Of a stretch of DNA of 51,655 nt, positions 43,272 to 51,655 are shown one piece after another (position 1 is the first letter of the stretch; the number at the start of each line of letters is the position of its first letter). The notes beneath the pieces are model-generated. The model was not told where the DNA came from. It ran no database searches and was given only the letters and a program-made list of their open reading frames with translations. The stretch is from Bacteroidales bacterium UBA4912 (GTDB lineage: Bacteria; Bacteroidota; Bacteroidia; Bacteroidales; Dysgonomonadaceae), in contig DHCC01000032.1 in NCBI GenBank assembly GCA_002398875.1, forward strand, positions 7,476-59,130, in the 5' to 3' direction. The position numbers and the translations under genes were made by a program.

Positions 43272-43832
43272 CTATTTCAAAGCATTTTCTGCATCTTGTC
43301 TCTTTATTTTGCTTTTTATTCGGGTCAACTCACCCGATACACTAGCATCCCACCGTAAATCATTTAAATGTAATACAAATCCTCCAATTATATCAGGATC
43401 AACCACTGGCTCTATTTCGAGCTTTTCTCCAACCAAATCACTAATGCGAGAAATAAATCTATCCTTATTTTCCTTGTTTACAGGAACTGCTGTAATAAGT
43501 TTACCGTATTGTATATTAAATTTGTATCTGTAAAGCTCAATATAACGAAGTGCAATAAACAGAATAACCTCTTCTCTTTCATTCTTTAATATGAGGTCGA
43601 CCATCTTATCCAATGATGAGGGTACATTGCCTCCTATAGATGTAAAAAGAATTTGCTTTTTGTCCTTACGTGATATTGCAGAATTTGCAAGTGCTATACG
43701 TAGCTGAGGTACTTGTAAATAAACTTCCGACAGGGTTTTCATTCTACCATATACCTCCTTCTCCTGGCCTGATTCAATTGCAAAATCAAGTAGTGCAGAA
43801 GCGTAACGTGTTGAAATTAGTCCTGTATTCAT
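43272..43832 (-). CDS. atpH: ATP synthase F1 delta subunit
   Basis: This 186-residue subunit joins F1 to the peripheral stalk. It starts MNTGLISTRYASALLDFAIE, with an N-terminal helical bundle of about 105 residues, and the C-terminal part has the conserved DPDIIGGFVLHLNDLRWDAS. It lies 22 bases before atpA and five bases after atpF. Confidence 0.95.
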   Translation of the reverse strand: MNTGLISTRYASALLDFAIESGQEKEVYGRMKTLSEVYLQVPQLRIALANSAISRKDKKQILFTSIGGNVPSSLDKMVDLILKNEREEVILFIALRYIELYRYKFNIQYGKLITAVPVNKENKDRFISRISDLVGEKLEIEPVVDPDIIGGFVLHLNDLRWDASVSGELTRIKSKIKRQDAENALK

Positions 43833-43837
43833 AAAAC

Positions 43838-44338
43838 TTAGGATTTAGATATCTCAATTTCGTCAAGCAGACGATCTATCATGTTCATCTGTTCTTTATC
43901 ATTACCCAGCTTTTCTCTCAGGATCTTTTCAGTAAGATTCACAGACATGATTGTTACTTCACTTCTGATTGACCTGAGAACCTGATCTTTCTCTGCATTT
44001 ATTTGCTTACGTGCCTCAGCGATCATCTTTTCTGTTTCCTGACTAGCCTTTAGTTGCGCTTCTTGAAGAATTTCCTCCTTAATTCTGGCAGTTTCTTTCA
44101 ATATAGCATTCTGCTCTCTGTGTGCTTCAGCCAAAATCCTGGCCCCGGTCTCTTTTACCTTTGCCAGTTCTTCGTTTGCTTCCCGTGCTGATTTAAGTGA
44201 TCCTTCGATATAGTTGGTCCTCTTATCCACTGCTTTAATTATCGCAGGAAAAGCAAATTTTGCCAGAATAAGAAGCACTATTCCGAAAGATATGGACATC
44301 CAAAAGACTAATCCGGGATCTGGAGTTAAAAGCGACAT
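43838..44338 (-). CDS. atpF: ATP synthase Fo b subunit
   Basis: This 166-residue subunit is the peripheral stalk. It has one N-terminal membrane helix (about residues 8-28, GLVFWMSISFGIVLLILAKF) and a long charged coiled coil for the rest. It lies between atpE and atpH. Confidence 0.95.
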   Translation of the reverse strand: MSLLTPDPGLVFWMSISFGIVLLILAKFAFPAIIKAVDKRTNYIEGSLKSAREANEELAKVKETGARILAEAHREQNAILKETARIKEEILQEAQLKASQETEKMIAEARKQINAEKDQVLRSIRSEVTIMSVNLTEKILREKLGNDKEQMNMIDRLLDEIEISKS

Positions 44339-44348
44339 ATTTTAGTTT

Positions 44349-44594
44349 TTAAAGAATAAAACCGCAAACTACAATTGCAAATAGTGCTACACCCTCTATA
44401 AGTGCTGCTGAGATAATCATCGTTGTACGGATATCCGAACCTGCTTCAGGCTGACGGGCAATACCTTCTACTGCTGCTTTACCTATTTGCCCGATTCCTA
44501 TTGCAGCACCAATAACTGCTATTGCTACACCGATTGCGGCACCTAAGTTACCTATCCCGCTTGTTGCTTGTAATAACACTGATAATAATTCCAT
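44349..44594 (-). CDS. atpE: ATP synthase Fo c subunit
   Basis: This 81-residue subunit forms the rotor ring, with two membrane helices and a polar loop (ARQPEAGSDIR). The ion-carrying Glu lies in ALIEGVALFAIVV. A Gln is present in the first helix (GIGQIGKAA), but the Ser/Thr normally next to the Glu in sodium rings is replaced by Gly. A proton-type ring is therefore more likely, by inference. Confidence 0.95.
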   Translation of the reverse strand: MELLSVLLQATSGIGNLGAAIGVAIAVIGAAIGIGQIGKAAVEGIARQPEAGSDIRTTMIISAALIEGVALFAIVVCGFIL

Positions 44595-44619
44595 AATTTA
44601 AATTTATATTAATACTGAT

Positions 44620-45768
44620 TTATATTTCTTTTTTTATCTCTAAATGGTTGACTGGCTCTGTTAACTTCTCTAAAGCCAACTCTTTTTTGTCGTTCTTCGG
44701 CTCTTCTTCTCTTGCTAAACCGATAAATACTGAGGAGAGTAATGTAAATACATAGGCCTGGATAAAAGCAACCAGCAACTCAACAAAATCAATGAAAACT
44801 GTAAAAATAACTGATACTACAGACATTGATGCATTAATTGCTGATCCTAGGCTAACTGTAACAAATACCAGAGAAGTCAAACCAAGTACTATAGCATGTC
44901 CTGCCATTATATTTGCAAATAGACGAATCATCAACGCAAACGGTTTTGTAAGTGTTCCAACTAATTCAATGATTTGCATTAATGGAAAAGGGACTTTTAG
45001 CCATACCGGGGTGTCAGGCCAAAGTATGTCTTTATAATACTTCTTTGATCCAGTTAGATTGATCACTAGAAAAGTACCTATAGCCAACACCAGAGTCACT
45101 GAAATATTACCGGTTACGTTTGCACCTCCTGGAAATAGGGGAAACAAACCCAACAGGTTGTTGAAGAAAATAAAGAAAAACAGAGTAAGCAAATATGGTG
45201 AGTATCGTTTGTAATCTTCTCCAATTGCAGGTTTAATAACTTCATCCACAATCATAAATATAAACATCTCCATAATTCCGGCAAAACCTTTCTTAGGCTT
45301 CAACGGATCTCTTTTAATAGATTGTGAGACCCCTAAAATTATGAGTATCAGTATCAATGAACTAAGTAGCAGGGATGCAGCATTCTTGGTGATAGAGAGG
45401 TCAAAAGGACGTACTTCTTCTCCAGAAGATGATGTTTCAACTATTTTTCCCTTATATTTACCTTCAGTAGCAATCCCAAATCCTTTATAGTTGTTATCAT
45501 TGTTGTGCAGTTTAGAGGAAAGGAATATGTTCCATCCGGAGGTCTTACTGTATAGTATTACGGGAAGATGAATTGTAACACTATTCTTTTTGGTGTTGAA
45601 CAGGTGCCATTCATAAGAATCGGCAAGATGTTCAAGTATAAGCTCTTTTACATTCAATTCTTCCTCTACAGTCGTTTTACTGACGTTTAAATCTTGGTTT
45701 TCACCTCCCGTAGCATAGTTTGCTATGGAAAAAGTAAATAAAACAATCAAAAATAATACCTGCCTCAT
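44620..45768 (-). CDS. atpB: ATP synthase Fo a subunit with N-terminal extension
   Basis: This 382-residue subunit is longer than the usual 250. The first 20 residues form a signal peptide (MRQVLFLIVLFTFSIANYAT), then about 100 extracytoplasmic residues precede the membrane part. The C-terminal half has the essential Arg in MIRLFANIMAGHAIVLG and the pattern of five to six helices of a subunits. Such an extension is common in Bacteroidota. Its ATG overlaps the preceding gene by four bases. Confidence 0.94.
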   Translation of the reverse strand: MRQVLFLIVLFTFSIANYATGGENQDLNVSKTTVEEELNVKELILEHLADSYEWHLFNTKKNSVTIHLPVILYSKTSGWNIFLSSKLHNNDNNYKGFGIATEGKYKGKIVETSSSGEEVRPFDLSITKNAASLLLSSLILILIILGVSQSIKRDPLKPKKGFAGIMEMFIFMIVDEVIKPAIGEDYKRYSPYLLTLFFFIFFNNLLGLFPLFPGGANVTGNISVTLVLAIGTFLVINLTGSKKYYKDILWPDTPVWLKVPFPLMQIIELVGTLTKPFALMIRLFANIMAGHAIVLGLTSLVFVTVSLGSAINASMSVVSVIFTVFIDFVELLVAFIQAYVFTLLSSVFIGLAREEEPKNDKKELALEKLTEPVNHLEIKKEI

Positions 45769-46202
45769 AAATCTATACGCTCGTGGTCATTTGGATGTTT
45801 GTTCTCTTCTTTCATATTTTTGATATACTTTTCCATTCTCAGGTATATATATGTTTCCCATATAAGAGAGATTAGGTAGAATATAATAAAAAGCGTTGCG
45901 AAGTTTCTTATACTTGGCTGGTGAATAAGCCAATACAAAAAAATAATAGCAAATGAAGTAAATATTTTGATAACCCTCATTATCATATAAAGATTCACTA
46001 AATGAGCAGGGTTTTCCAGAGGAGTTCGCCTAAAACGCAATATGAAAATCACCCCCATAAAGTAAAAAAATAATGGAATGACGAAATAGCCTTTAACCAT
46101 CATTTCAGGAAAGAATAGTTTAAGTACAATCCACATTCCTACACCTGCTGTAAGAATCATGATTGTATGAAATATAAAAAAATATTTCGTTAATCTATTC
46201 AT
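45765..46202 (-). CDS. Small membrane protein in the atp operon, AtpI-like by position
   Basis: This 145-residue protein has four hydrophobic helices (about 8-30, 37-55, 67-90 and 100-121) and a charged C-terminal tail (KYIKNMKEENKHPNDHERID). I do not recognise a family motif. It lies between atpC and atpB and overlaps atpB by four bases. AtpI, which helps assemble the c ring or regulates Fo, has a similar position in other bacteria, so it may play that part; sequence similarity was not seen. Confidence 0.7.
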   Translation of the reverse strand: MNRLTKYFFIFHTIMILTAGVGMWIVLKLFFPEMMVKGYFVIPLFFYFMGVIFILRFRRTPLENPAHLVNLYMIMRVIKIFTSFAIIFLYWLIHQPSIRNFATLFIIFYLISLIWETYIYLRMEKYIKNMKEENKHPNDHERIDL

Positions 46203-46208
46203 TCTATT

Positions 46209-46463
46209 TTATTTTATTTTTTTCTTTATAGGGTCGATACAAACAGAAATATTATTATTGCTTACCTCCACAAAGCCGTCAGTTATTTCCATCTCTTTAA
46301 TATGGCCTTCAGTTGTGAATATAAGCATACCTTTTGTCAATAATGATATAAGTGGAGCATGATTGTTTAATATCTGGAACGGACCCATATAACCGGGTAA
46401 AGTAACGGAATCCACTTCACCTTTGAAATAACTCTTTTCAGGACTTATGATTTCCAGTTTCAT
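46209..46463 (-). CDS. atpC: ATP synthase F1 epsilon subunit
   Basis: This 84-residue protein is the beta-sandwich part of epsilon. It starts MKLEIISPEKSYFKGEVDSV and has GYMGPFQILNNHAPLISLL. The C-terminal helices found in longer epsilons are absent, which is normal in Bacteroidota. Without them, epsilon inhibition of ATP hydrolysis is not expected. It follows atpD by 21 bases. Confidence 0.94.
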   Translation of the reverse strand: MKLEIISPEKSYFKGEVDSVTLPGYMGPFQILNNHAPLISLLTKGMLIFTTEGHIKEMEITDGFVEVSNNNISVCIDPIKKKIK

Positions 46464-46484
46464 AACAAATCAACTCTTTATAAA

Positions 46485-48002
46485 TTATCCTTTAATACTT
46501 TGCTCAATCAGCTGGTTTCCCTTTTCAATTGCCTCTTCAATTGTACCTACATTCATAAATGCTGCTTCAGGGTATTTATCCGTTTCACCGTCTAAAATCA
46601 TCTGAAACCCTTTGATTGTATCTTTAATCGGCACCATCACTCCCGGCTGCCCTGTATATTGTTCTGCCATAAAAAAGGGTTGTGAAAGAAAACGCTGTAC
46701 TTTACGGGCACGGTTTACTGTCAGCCTGTCTTCATCAGATAGTTCTTCCATCCCAAGTATAGATATTATATCCTGTAACTCCTTGTAACGCTGCAATATC
46801 TGTTTTACGCGCATTGCCGTATTATAATGATCTTCACCAACAATTGATGGTTCCAGAATGCGAGATGATGATTCAAGGGGATCAACTGCCGGATATATTC
46901 CCAATGATGCTATCTTTCTGCTAAGTACGGTTGATGCGTCCAAGTAACTGAATGTTGTTGCAGGGGCCGGGTCTGTAAGGTCATCTGCCGGTACGTAAAC
47001 CGCCTGTACAGATGTTATAGAACCATATTTTGTAGAAGCAATTCTTTCCTGAAGTGTACCCATCTCTGATGCCAGTGTAGGCTGATAACCTACAGCTGAT
47101 GGCATTCGTCCTAAAAGTGCGGATACCTCTGAACCGGCCTGAACAAAACGGAAAATGTTGTCGATAAATAGTAGAGTGTCACTGCCTTCTCCTCCGCTGT
47201 CGCGAAATGACTCTGCAACTGCGAGACCGGTTAGTGCAACGGATGCTCGCGCACCGGGAGGTTCATTCATCTGACCGAAAACAAGCGTTGTCTGAGATTC
47301 TTTGAGTTTTTCGTAATCAATCTTACTTAAATCCCATTTGCCTTCATCCATGCCTTTCTTAAACTCCTTGCCATATTTAATTACTCCGGATTCTATCATC
47401 TCACGTAAAAGGTCGTTTCCCTCACGGGTACGTTCACCTACTCCGGCAAAGACTGAATATCCCTTGTGTCCTTTAGCAATATTATTGATGAGTTCCATTA
47501 TGATTACCGTCTTCCCTACACCTGCTCCACCAAAAAGACCAATCTTGCCTCCTTTTAAATAGGGTTGTAGTAGGTCAATCACTTTTATACCAGTGTGAAG
47601 TATTTCTTCTGTGGTGGTCAGGTCTTCAAACTTGGGAGCTTCACGATGTATAGGATACTGATTGTCTCTGCTGAGTTTAGATAGGCCATCAATTGGTCTT
47701 CCCACAACGTTAAGCAAGCGACCTTTAATCTGTTCGCCAACGGGTACACTTATAGGGCGTCCTAATGCTTTTACCTGGAGACCGCGACTCAAACCGTCTG
47801 TTGACTCCATTGCTACAGTACGAACAATATTTTCTCCAATGTGTTGCTGAACCTCAAGGAATACTTCTTGCCCGGCATTACGCTTGACATATAGTGCATC
47901 ATTAATAGCGGGTAGCTTGATTTCTTCTGAATCTGATAACTCAAAACGCACATCAACAACAGGACCTATAATTTGGGAAATTTTCCCCATTAAAACCTGC
48001 AT
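46485..48002 (-). CDS. atpD: ATP synthase F1 beta subunit
   Basis: This 505-residue catalytic subunit has the Walker A loop GGAGVGKTVIIMELIN near residue 158 and GERTREGNDLLREM, and the nucleotide motif ALLGRMPSAVGYQPTLASEM. It is the first gene of the operon. The ATG at 48002 gives MQVLMGKISQIIGPVV; the ATG at 47990 (MGKISQIIG) is an alternative. Confidence 0.97.
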   Translation of the reverse strand: MQVLMGKISQIIGPVVDVRFELSDSEEIKLPAINDALYVKRNAGQEVFLEVQQHIGENIVRTVAMESTDGLSRGLQVKALGRPISVPVGEQIKGRLLNVVGRPIDGLSKLSRDNQYPIHREAPKFEDLTTTEEILHTGIKVIDLLQPYLKGGKIGLFGGAGVGKTVIIMELINNIAKGHKGYSVFAGVGERTREGNDLLREMIESGVIKYGKEFKKGMDEGKWDLSKIDYEKLKESQTTLVFGQMNEPPGARASVALTGLAVAESFRDSGGEGSDTLLFIDNIFRFVQAGSEVSALLGRMPSAVGYQPTLASEMGTLQERIASTKYGSITSVQAVYVPADDLTDPAPATTFSYLDASTVLSRKIASLGIYPAVDPLESSSRILEPSIVGEDHYNTAMRVKQILQRYKELQDIISILGMEELSDEDRLTVNRARKVQRFLSQPFFMAEQYTGQPGVMVPIKDTIKGFQMILDGETDKYPEAAFMNVGTIEEAIEKGNQLIEQSIKG

Positions 48003-48046
48003 AGTAAATAGTAATGATTTTTAATGTCAGCTGATTCTGACTTTCA

Positions 48047-48054
48047 CAAAGGTA
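48047..48054 (-). promoter_or_regulatory. Putative -7 element for the atp operon
   Basis: TACCTTTG on the minus strand matches TAnnTTTG and lies about 45 bases before the atpD ATG. No upstream TTG is at the usual distance. Confidence 0.5.
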
Positions 48055-48090
48055 CTAAATTTATTGAAGAAAAAAAAGAAAAATATTATG

Positions 48091-48163
48091 AGCCACAAGC
48101 GAGGATCGAACTCGCGACCTACGCGTTACGAATGCGTTACTCTACCTACTGAGCTATTGTGGC
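48091..48163 (-). tRNA. tRNA-Thr (anticodon CGT)
   Basis: The acceptor stem GCCACAA / TTGTGGC is complete. The D arm (GCTC/GAGT) and T arm (GCGAG, loop TTCGATC, CTCGC) are present. The anticodon loop TTCGTAA gives CGT, which reads ACG threonine codons. The last anticodon-stem pair is A-C, a mismatch. Confidence 0.94.
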
Positions 48164-48170
48164 AAATATG

Positions 48171-48194
48171 TCGGGCAGCTAAATTGCTGCCCGA
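48171..48194. terminator. Hairpin between secDF and tRNA-Thr
   Basis: TCGGGCAGC and GCTGCCCGA form a nine-base-pair stem around TAAATT. Read on the plus strand it is followed by TATATTTTTT. Read on the minus strand, the direction of secDF, the T run is poor (CATATTTG). It may be a weak terminator for secDF or a processing site before the tRNA. Confidence 0.5.
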
Positions 48195-48226
48195 TATATT
48201 TTTTAAAGAATTAATCATGCTACGGT

Positions 48227-51172
48227 TTAAGCAGTAATTCCTTCTTTCTTATTTTTATTTGTCATTATCTTATATGCAACCGGTGCAGCTACGAATAAGC
48301 TGGTTACAGTACCTACAACCACACCAATAAACATTGCAAATACAAAGCTTCTCACAGCGTCTCCGCCAAGGAAGAGAATAACAATGATCACAAGAACTGT
48401 ACTTAGACCAGTATTGATAGTACGTGCCAGGGTTGCATTCATCGAGTCGTTAAACAGCTCTCTCAACCCTCGTTTCGGATATAGATGCATATATTCACGT
48501 ACACGGTCAAATACCACCACCTTGTCGTTAATAGAATAACCGACAATGGTAAGTATCGCGGCAACAAACGTCTGGTCCATCTCCATCGAGAATGGCATCA
48601 CTCTCCAAAGAAGTGAATAAAGACCTATAACTGAAAATGCGTCAATTGCAAGTGCAGCAACAGTACCCATCGAGAATCCCCAGTTGTTAAAGCGGAACAT
48701 AATATATAGTCCCATACAGATTAATGCTATCAGCAGCGATAGAAACGCGTTGTTAAGCATGTCTTCTGCTATACTTGGTCCCACTTTCTGAGAGCTCATT
48801 ATGTGGTCGTCAACGCTCATGCCCGGGGTCATAAATTCTGCCATTCCTTCACCCAGCAGATCACGGAGTTCTCGTTCAACATTTGTACCATCTTCTTCAA
48901 TCATATAGTTTGTTGAGATCCTTACTTGGTTACTGGATCCGATAGTAATCACACGAACTGATTCTCCAAAGTAGGGTACCAGAGCATCTTCCACATCCTG
49001 CGTATTTACAGGCTGTTCGAAGCGAACAATATAGTTACGTCCACCTGTGAAGTCGATGCCTGCATTTAAACCTAATGTGAATAATGATGCTATACTTACA
49101 ACTACAAATATTGCGATTCCTATAAGTATTTTCTTACTGTTTTTAAGGAAATCAAAACTGTATTCTCCATAAATTGCTCTTGAGAATGGTGTTTGAAATG
49201 TAAGATTCTGCCATTTCCCTTTTGACAGGCGGTTTTCATAAACAATACGTGTTAAGAAAACAGCTGTAAGGAATGATGCGGCAATACCAATAATCAGTGT
49301 TACGGCAAATCCTCTGATTGCTCCCACACCGAATATCGCAAGAATAATACCTGTAATAATGGTTGTTAAGTTAGAGTCGAAAATTGCAGAGAATGCATTC
49401 TTATATCCATCTTCCAAAGCACGACGCAATGTTTTACCCGCGGCAAGCTCTTCCTTGATACGCTCATTGATAAGTACGTTAGCGTCAACCGCCATGGCGA
49501 GAGACAGAATCATACCCGCGATACCCGGTAATGTTAGTACTGCCTGGAATGCTGCGAGAACACCTAAAGTAAAGAAGAAGTTTAGCAGAAGCGCAACATT
49601 AATAACTGTACCCGGAATAAATCCGTAAAGCACCATAGTAAAAATAAATAGAACTACCAATGCTATTATAAACGAAATTAACCCATCTTGAATTGCTTCT
49701 TGTCCTAAAGAAGGACCAACCACATCTTCCTGAACAATACGAATACCGGCTTGCATCTTACCTGATTTCAGTACGTTCTCGAGGTCTTGTGCTTCCTGTG
49801 GTGAGAAATCTCCCGAAATAGAAGAACGGCCTCCTTCAATGCGGTCGTTTACTCTGGGTGCTGAATATACATATCCGTCAAGCACAATAGCGATTGAATT
49901 ACCAATCTCTGATCCTGTAATTGTAGCCCAGCGACTTGCGCCTGCTGAGTTCATCGACATACTTACTTCCCAAGCAGATCCTTGCTGTCCCTGGTCGGCT
50001 TTTGCATTGGTAACCACATCACCTGTCAGTGCGGGTCCACGGCTGCTTCCATCACCTTTAAGTGCAAACAGCTGGAAATATGTTTCATGCTGATCTACAG
50101 GTTTGAATCCCCATTTAAAATTAACATCAGCAGGGAATAAAGATTTATATCGCTGAAGAAGGAAGTTAACTGATGCTGTATCAAGTTTTGAAACTGTACC
50201 AAGAACAGGGCCTGAAGCTCCGCTCATTGCGAAGTATGGTTCACTGAAATACTCAACAAAACTTCTGTCTATAATTATTTTCTTTTCTTCCTCAAAGTCA
50301 ACAGATTCTAAATTAACCAGACTATCTTCGGCATCTGTCAAACCTTCTACAGATTCTACTTCTTCCAATAGTGAGTCAGTTGGTTCTACTGCTGAGCTAG
50401 TTCTCATTGCTAAAGCATACTCACTTGACCTGGAATTTAATTCGTTGAAGTAAATTCCCAATTCACTTACGTTATAAGTCTTCCAGAATTCTAGATTGGC
50501 GCTACCTTGTAGAAGGTTACGCACACGTTCAGGTTCTGTAATACCCGGTAGCTCCACAAGAATACGCTCTGCACGGTCCAGACGCTGAATGTTAGGTGCA
50601 ACAACACCAAAGCGGTCAATACGAGTAGCAAGAACGTTAAATGAGTTATCAGCAACACTCGACAGCTCTTCTCTCAGTACAGATATTACTTGATCGTTTG
50701 TGGCAGTAGGACTAACCCTGTCAGCCATTGTGATGCTGTAGATGTTTGCCAGTCTGCCTTCCGGGTTTATCTCTTCATAATTTTGCTGGAAAAGCGAGAT
50801 AAAGTCTGAAGAGCTACCCCGGCGATTCTGATTTACTGCTTCTCTTAATGCCTGATTAAATTGGGGGTCATCGGTATTAGCGAGTGATTGTAGCACTTCT
50901 GCAGCATTTATCTCCAGAACTACGTTCATACCACCTTTCAGGTCAAGTCCTAAACCGATTTCTTTCTCCCGGATCTGGTTTAAAGTGTAGTTGAGATATA
51001 CTTTCTCGGTTGATAGTGAATCAAGATAATGATTCTTCAGGGCTAAGTCTCCATTTGCGTATTGATCCGCTTTCTTATTGTATTGTCTCCCAACTACTGT
51101 GAATGAGAGATAAAACAAACAGATAGCTGTCAGGATAATACTGAAGACTTTAATGAATCCTTTGTTTTGCAT
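48227..51172 (-). CDS. secDF: Fused protein translocase subunit SecDF
   Basis: This 981-residue inner-membrane protein uses the proton gradient to help Sec export. The SecD half (about 1-640) has one N-terminal helix, a large periplasmic domain (with the motif EIGLGLDLKGGMNVVLEI near residue 70) and five helices. The SecF half (about 670-981) starts ILIGIAIFVVVSIASLFTLG and has LNAGIDFTGGRNYIVRF. The SecF motif GYSINDKVVVFDRVRE is present. The SecD-SecF fusion is common in Bacteroidota. Confidence 0.96.
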   Translation of the reverse strand: MQNKGFIKVFSIILTAICLFYLSFTVVGRQYNKKADQYANGDLALKNHYLDSLSTEKVYLNYTLNQIREKEIGLGLDLKGGMNVVLEINAAEVLQSLANTDDPQFNQALREAVNQNRRGSSSDFISLFQQNYEEINPEGRLANIYSITMADRVSPTATNDQVISVLREELSSVADNSFNVLATRIDRFGVVAPNIQRLDRAERILVELPGITEPERVRNLLQGSANLEFWKTYNVSELGIYFNELNSRSSEYALAMRTSSAVEPTDSLLEEVESVEGLTDAEDSLVNLESVDFEEEKKIIIDRSFVEYFSEPYFAMSGASGPVLGTVSKLDTASVNFLLQRYKSLFPADVNFKWGFKPVDQHETYFQLFALKGDGSSRGPALTGDVVTNAKADQGQQGSAWEVSMSMNSAGASRWATITGSEIGNSIAIVLDGYVYSAPRVNDRIEGGRSSISGDFSPQEAQDLENVLKSGKMQAGIRIVQEDVVGPSLGQEAIQDGLISFIIALVVLFIFTMVLYGFIPGTVINVALLLNFFFTLGVLAAFQAVLTLPGIAGMILSLAMAVDANVLINERIKEELAAGKTLRRALEDGYKNAFSAIFDSNLTTIITGIILAIFGVGAIRGFAVTLIIGIAASFLTAVFLTRIVYENRLSKGKWQNLTFQTPFSRAIYGEYSFDFLKNSKKILIGIAIFVVVSIASLFTLGLNAGIDFTGGRNYIVRFEQPVNTQDVEDALVPYFGESVRVITIGSSNQVRISTNYMIEEDGTNVERELRDLLGEGMAEFMTPGMSVDDHIMSSQKVGPSIAEDMLNNAFLSLLIALICMGLYIMFRFNNWGFSMGTVAALAIDAFSVIGLYSLLWRVMPFSMEMDQTFVAAILTIVGYSINDKVVVFDRVREYMHLYPKRGLRELFNDSMNATLARTINTGLSTVLVIIVILFLGGDAVRSFVFAMFIGVVVGTVTSLFVAAPVAYKIMTNKNKKEGITA

Positions 51173-51231
51173 TTCAATATTACTTTTGTTACAATTTATT
51201 ATTCTTTAGGCAATTAACTCGATTTAAATGT

Positions 51232-51258
51232 AAAAACAGAGGCATCGGCAATGCCTCT
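51232..51258 (-). terminator. Terminator after the M3 peptidase gene (distal)
   Basis: AGAGGCAT and ATGCCTCT form an eight-base-pair stem with a five-base loop. On the minus strand it is followed by GTTTTTAC. It lies between the M3 peptidase gene and secDF. Confidence 0.65.
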
Positions 51259-51305
51259 TGGTTTTAAGCGTGCAAATATACGTTTTTTTTATCTTTTTAA
51301 GAACA

Positions 51306-51345
51306 ATATCACCGGATTATTTTATTTAAAACGATCCGGTGATAT
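51306..51345 (-). terminator. Long hairpin directly after the M3 peptidase gene
   Basis: ATATCACCGGAT and ATCCGGTGATAT form a perfect 12-base-pair stem around a 16-base loop, starting 22 bases after the M3 stop codon. No T run follows on the minus strand, so it may protect the mRNA end while the hairpin at 51232-51258 ends transcription. Confidence 0.55.
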
Positions 51346-51367
51346 ATTAAAGTTAGGGTATTATTTA

Positions 51368-51655
51368 TTAATCTATAAATCCTCTGTTCTGTAAAAGATA
51401 TTTTGGATTAGGTTCTGCACCGCGGAATTTTTTATAAAGAGTCATCGGGTCATCTGAGTTACCTTTAGACAAAATATTATCACGGAACAATTTTGCTGTC
51501 GCTTTATCGAATACACCATTCTCTGCAAATGCCTGGAATGCATCAGCGTCAAGCACTTCAGCCCATAAGTATGCATAGTAACCGGCAGAGTAGCCACCAC
51601 TGAATATATGAGAAAAATATGTACTGCGATAACGTGGTATTATCTCGTCGATAAG
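51368..51655 (-). CDS. M3 family metallopeptidase, C-terminal 95 residues (cut by window edge)
   Basis: The frame is open to the right edge, giving 95 residues and a stop. It contains STYFSHIFSGGYSAGYYAYL and then WAEVLDADAFQAFAENG. This is the conserved C-terminal part of M3 oligopeptidases and peptidyl-dipeptidases (Dcp/OpdA), which bind substrate here. The zinc-binding HEXXH motif lies outside the window. It ends KYLLQNRGFID, typical of Bacteroidota Dcp-like enzymes. Confidence 0.88.
   Translation of the reverse strand, partial: LIDEIIPRYRSTYFSHIFSGGYSAGYYAYLWAEVLDADAFQAFAENGVFDKATAKLFRDNILSKGNSDDPMTLYKKFRGAEPNPKYLLQNRGFID

Noticed and set aside
44349..44594. Sodium-type ATP synthase c ring
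   Set aside because: The helix-1 Gln is present, but the Ser/Thr next to the ion-binding Glu is Gly (ALIEGVALF), so a proton ring is more likely.

Overview
The window looks like a chromosomal core segment of a Bacteroidota bacterium, most likely in the order Bacteroidales. The evidence is the AT-rich sequence, repeated promoters of the Bacteroidota form (TTTG/TTG, about 20 bases, TAnnTTTG), weak Shine-Dalgarno sequences, and several typical families: a putative porin, a DUF4890 protein, a secDF fusion, hisIE and hisB fusions, and an ATP synthase operon in the order atpD-C-x-B-E-F-H-A-G. No phage, insertion sequence, CRISPR array or plasmid gene was seen. The genus cannot be fixed from sequence reading alone.

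Layout, left to right. 1-3141: the start of coaBC (minus), a padR-PspC regulator pair (plus) and two tandem tRNA-Leu genes. 3308-5529: the NAD(P)HX repair enzyme and ribosomal proteins L21 and L27. 5666-12972 (minus): a complete eight-gene histidine operon, hisG-D-C-B-H-A-F-IE. It is preceded by a leader that looks like a classical translation-coupled attenuator, with an 18-residue leader peptide containing four His codons, an antiterminator and a terminator. 13112-16054: a putative porin and a membrane-anchored solute-binding-type protein. 16124-23143: a mixed set including DUF4890, a small PH-like membrane protein, DUF368 (PopT-type), a HerA-like ATPase, an unknown exported protein, menA and proS. 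23280-27308: an MFS transporter and a secreted GH2 beta-mannosidase. 27401-27552: a noncoding element with 11-base tandem repeats and imperfect dyad symmetry. 27690-31568: a long RSH (p)ppGpp enzyme whose hydrolase site is lost, folK and an iron alcohol dehydrogenase. 31804-36820: lemA, a DUF2207 protein, a GNAT acetyltransferase and ovoA (ovothiol synthesis). 36823-40641: a lipid kinase (minus), then HAD phosphatase, Na+/solute symporter and engB (plus). 40755-48002 (minus): the F1Fo ATP synthase operon. 48091-51655 (minus): tRNA-Thr, secDF and the C-terminus of an M3 metallopeptidase.

The best-supported regulatory system is the his attenuator. A nine-base segment lies in the last codons of the leader peptide and is repeated exactly as the 3' arm of the terminator, so the 5' arm can pair with either copy. 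A ribosome stalled on the His codons would leave the upstream copy free and let transcription reach hisG. Other points worth checking are the hydrolase-dead RSH, the GNAT gene two bases from ovoA, two palindromes in the divergent alcohol dehydrogenase/lemA region, nested inverted repeats at 16670-16802, and genes with very short predicted 5' leaders.
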